Source of the DNA: an uncultured Clostridia bacterium
Lineage (GTDB): Bacteria; Bacillota; Clostridia; Lachnospirales; Anaerotignaceae
DNA: 7,828 bases
Direction: 5' to 3'
Assembly: GCA_958420075.1 (NCBI GenBank)
Contig: CATZIM010000073.1
Location: 1 to 7,828 of the forward strand
Shown: piece after piece, positions 6,786 to 7,828 of the stretch
How the letters are laid out: the number at the start of each line of letters is the position of its first letter
How positions within the stretch are numbered: the first letter of the stretch is position 1
Position numbers and translations under genes: made by a program
The notes under the pieces: model-generated
Databases searched by the model: none
Told to the model about the DNA's origin: nothing
What the model saw: the letters and a program-made list of their open reading frames with translations, nothing else

Positions 6786-6822
6786 AAAAGCTTTCTGCCT
6801 TCTGGGGCAGAAGGCTTTTTTT
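6786..6822 (+). terminator. Intrinsic terminator after the membrane-protein gene
   Basis: AAAGCTTTCTGCC (6787-6799) pairs with GGCAGAAGGCTTT (6806-6818) over 13 positions with a single G-U pair and a 6-nt loop, running into seven T (6816-6822). It begins 12 nt after the stop codon. Confidence 0.9.
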
Positions 6823-7043
6823 GCGAAAAAGGCAAAAGCTGTTATTTTTTTCGCAATCTTTTTTTCCTCTCTCTGGCTCTTTTAGGTCAAAAACACCCTT
6901 TTCACCAGAACTGTATAAAAAACCATACAATTTAACAAAAACTATTTCTTCCAAACCTGCCACACAGGCGAAAACGTGAAGAAATTCGTCTTTTTCCCAT
7001 TTCTTTTGAGCAAAAATTAATAGCTTTCTTTTGAAAGTTCCCA
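6823..7043. other. AT-rich intergenic DNA, no gene seen
   Basis: Between the terminator and the next promoter I find no supported reading frame. TTTCTTTTGA occurs twice (7000-7009 and 7025-7034), and CTTTCTTTTGAAAG (7024-7037) is a small perfect hairpin just upstream of the -35. Both could be regulator sites, or chance in low-complexity DNA. Confidence 0.55.
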
Positions 7044-7072
7044 TTGACTTTGTGTATTATTTGTGTTTTAAT
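7044..7072 (+). promoter_or_regulatory. Strong sigma-A promoter of aminotransferase copy 2
   Basis: TTGACT (7044-7049, 5/6 match) and TTTAAT (7067-7072, 5/6 match) are separated by exactly 17 bp. Transcription would start near 7079, giving a leader of about 114 nt. The upstream CCCATTGAC string is shared with the promoter of copy 1 (4881-4889). Confidence 0.75.
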
Positions 7073-7100
7073 AAAGAAAAGGGGTTATTTTTTAGTAATT

Positions 7101-7139
7101 TGTCTGATATGTCCTCCCTTTTCGGCAGCATGTCAGACA
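7101..7139 (+). promoter_or_regulatory. Leader hairpin with an anti-Shine-Dalgarno loop
   Basis: TGTCTGATATG (7101-7111) pairs with CATGTCAGACA (7129-7139) over 11 positions with one U-G wobble. The 17-nt loop opens with TCCTCC (7112-7117), the exact complement of GGAGGA (7180-7185) in the gene's own ribosome-binding site. No T-run follows, so it is not a simple terminator. A loop-to-SD pseudoknot could limit translation; this is inference. Confidence 0.6.
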
Positions 7140-7192
7140 GCAACTTGAAACTATTATTTATCAAATTCTATTTACATAAGGAGGAATTTTAC

Positions 7193-7828
7193 ATGGTACA
7201 GTATGCAAACAGAATGAGTCTTTTAAAAGGTTCCGAAATCAGAGAATTGCTGGCGCTGACATCCAAACCCGACATCATCTCCTTTGCCGGTGGTATGCCC
7301 GCTCCTGAACTGTTCCCTTGTGAAGGCGTTAAACAGGCTTGTATCAAAGTTATGGACGAAGTTGGTCAGGTTGCTCTGCAGTATACATCTACAGAAGGTC
7401 TGCCTTCTCTGCGTGAAAAAATCGTTGCTAGAATGAAAGCGAAAAACGGCATCGACACAGATATCGATCACGTTCTGATCACCAGCGGTTCTCAGCAGGG
7501 TCTGGATTTCTCCGCTCGTATCTTCCTGAACCCCGGTGACGTTGTTCTGCTGGAAAGCCCTTCCTACCTGGGTGCTGTAAACGCATTCAAAGCTTGTGAA
7601 CCCAGATTCATCGAAGTTCCTACAGATGATGACGGTATGATCACAGAAGAACTGGAAAAAATCCTGGCTACAACAGAAAACGTAAAAATGATCTACGTTA
7701 TCCCCGACTTCCAGAACCCTACAGGTAAAACATGGTCTCTGGAAAGACGTCATAAATTCATGGATATCATCAACAAATATGAAATCCCTGTAATCGAAGA
7801 CAACCCTTACGGCGAACTGCGTTTCGAA
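7193..7828 (+). CDS. PLP-dependent aminotransferase (LysN/KAT-II-like), copy 2 (partial, C-terminus off the right edge)
   Basis: Tandem paralogue of the gene at 4993. 212 codons are visible and the frame is open to the edge. It aligns to copy 1 with no gap; my hand count gives 159 of 212 identical residues. Shared landmarks are DIISFAGGMPAPELFP (27-42), STEGLPSLREKI (66-77), TSGSQQGLD (97-105), Y125, PDFQNPTG (171-178, cofactor-binding N175) and D203 in IEDNPYGELRFE. The Schiff-base lysine lies beyond the edge. The first 60 residues are about 58% identical and residues 121-212 about 88%. The more usual GG-P-PE-FP motif is present here, where copy 1 has Ala for the second Pro. Codons are strongly biased (CTG, GTT, ATC, GAA), suggesting high expression. 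The ATG at 7193 follows AAGGAGGA (7178-7185). Substrate undetermined. Confidence 0.92.
   Translation, partial: MVQYANRMSLLKGSEIRELLALTSKPDIISFAGGMPAPELFPCEGVKQACIKVMDEVGQVALQYTSTEGLPSLREKIVARMKAKNGIDTDIDHVLITSGSQQGLDFSARIFLNPGDVVLLESPSYLGAVNAFKACEPRFIEVPTDDDGMITEELEKILATTENVKMIYVIPDFQNPTGKTWSLERRHKFMDIINKYEIPVIEDNPYGELRFE

Noticed and set aside
6427..7044. A 205-codon minus-strand frame across the membrane-protein gene and the following intergenic DNA
   Set aside because: It runs through a strong plus-strand terminator and low-complexity DNA and lacks domain-like sequence; the plus-strand gene has proper expression signals.

Overview
The window looks like a piece of a Bacillota (Clostridia) chromosome. 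Shine-Dalgarno sites are strong and purine-rich (AAGGAGGA type), intergenic DNA is AT-rich around genes of moderate GC, and the order cupin-HTH regulator, potA, potB, potC, potD is typical of clostridia. A lineage near Lachnospirales/Anaerotignum is only an impression. I see no mobile element, CRISPR array, tRNA or rRNA.

Left half (1-4361, minus strand): one polyamine-uptake operon, transcribed leftward from a promoter near 4423-4450. In transcription order it encodes a HTH-cupin (PuuR-like) regulator, the ATPase PotA, the two permeases PotB and PotC, and the lipoprotein PotD, which runs off the left edge. Spacing is tight: 30 bp, 17 bp, a GTG start 3 bp after a stop, then an ATGA overlap. 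PotA is unusual. At 523 residues it is well above the usual size of about 350-380, because about 165 residues made of two diverged Ig-like repeats sit inside its C-terminal TOBE domain.

Middle (4362-4992): a 631-bp divergent intergenic region. It holds the operon promoter, an odd segment open on both strands (about 4478-4713) with a GC-rich stem, an AT-rich stretch, and the promoter and a dyad for the rightward aminotransferase gene.

Right half (4993-7828, plus strand): a PLP-dependent fold-type I aminotransferase of the LysN/KAT-II kind, two terminator-like hairpins, a small four-TM membrane protein with its own promoter and terminator, and then a second aminotransferase cut by the right edge. 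The two aminotransferases align without gaps over 212 residues at about 75% identity by hand count, so they are tandem paralogues. Each has its own leader. The leader of the second contains an 11-bp hairpin whose loop carries TCCTCC, the exact complement of that gene's own Shine-Dalgarno.

The operon should import spermidine/putrescine, with the cupin protein probably sensing polyamine or a related ligand. The aminotransferases probably act on amino acids such as 2-aminoadipate, aromatic or branched-chain ones. No functional link between the two halves is shown beyond divergence from one intergenic region. The best leads are the PotA insertion and the second aminotransferase leader.
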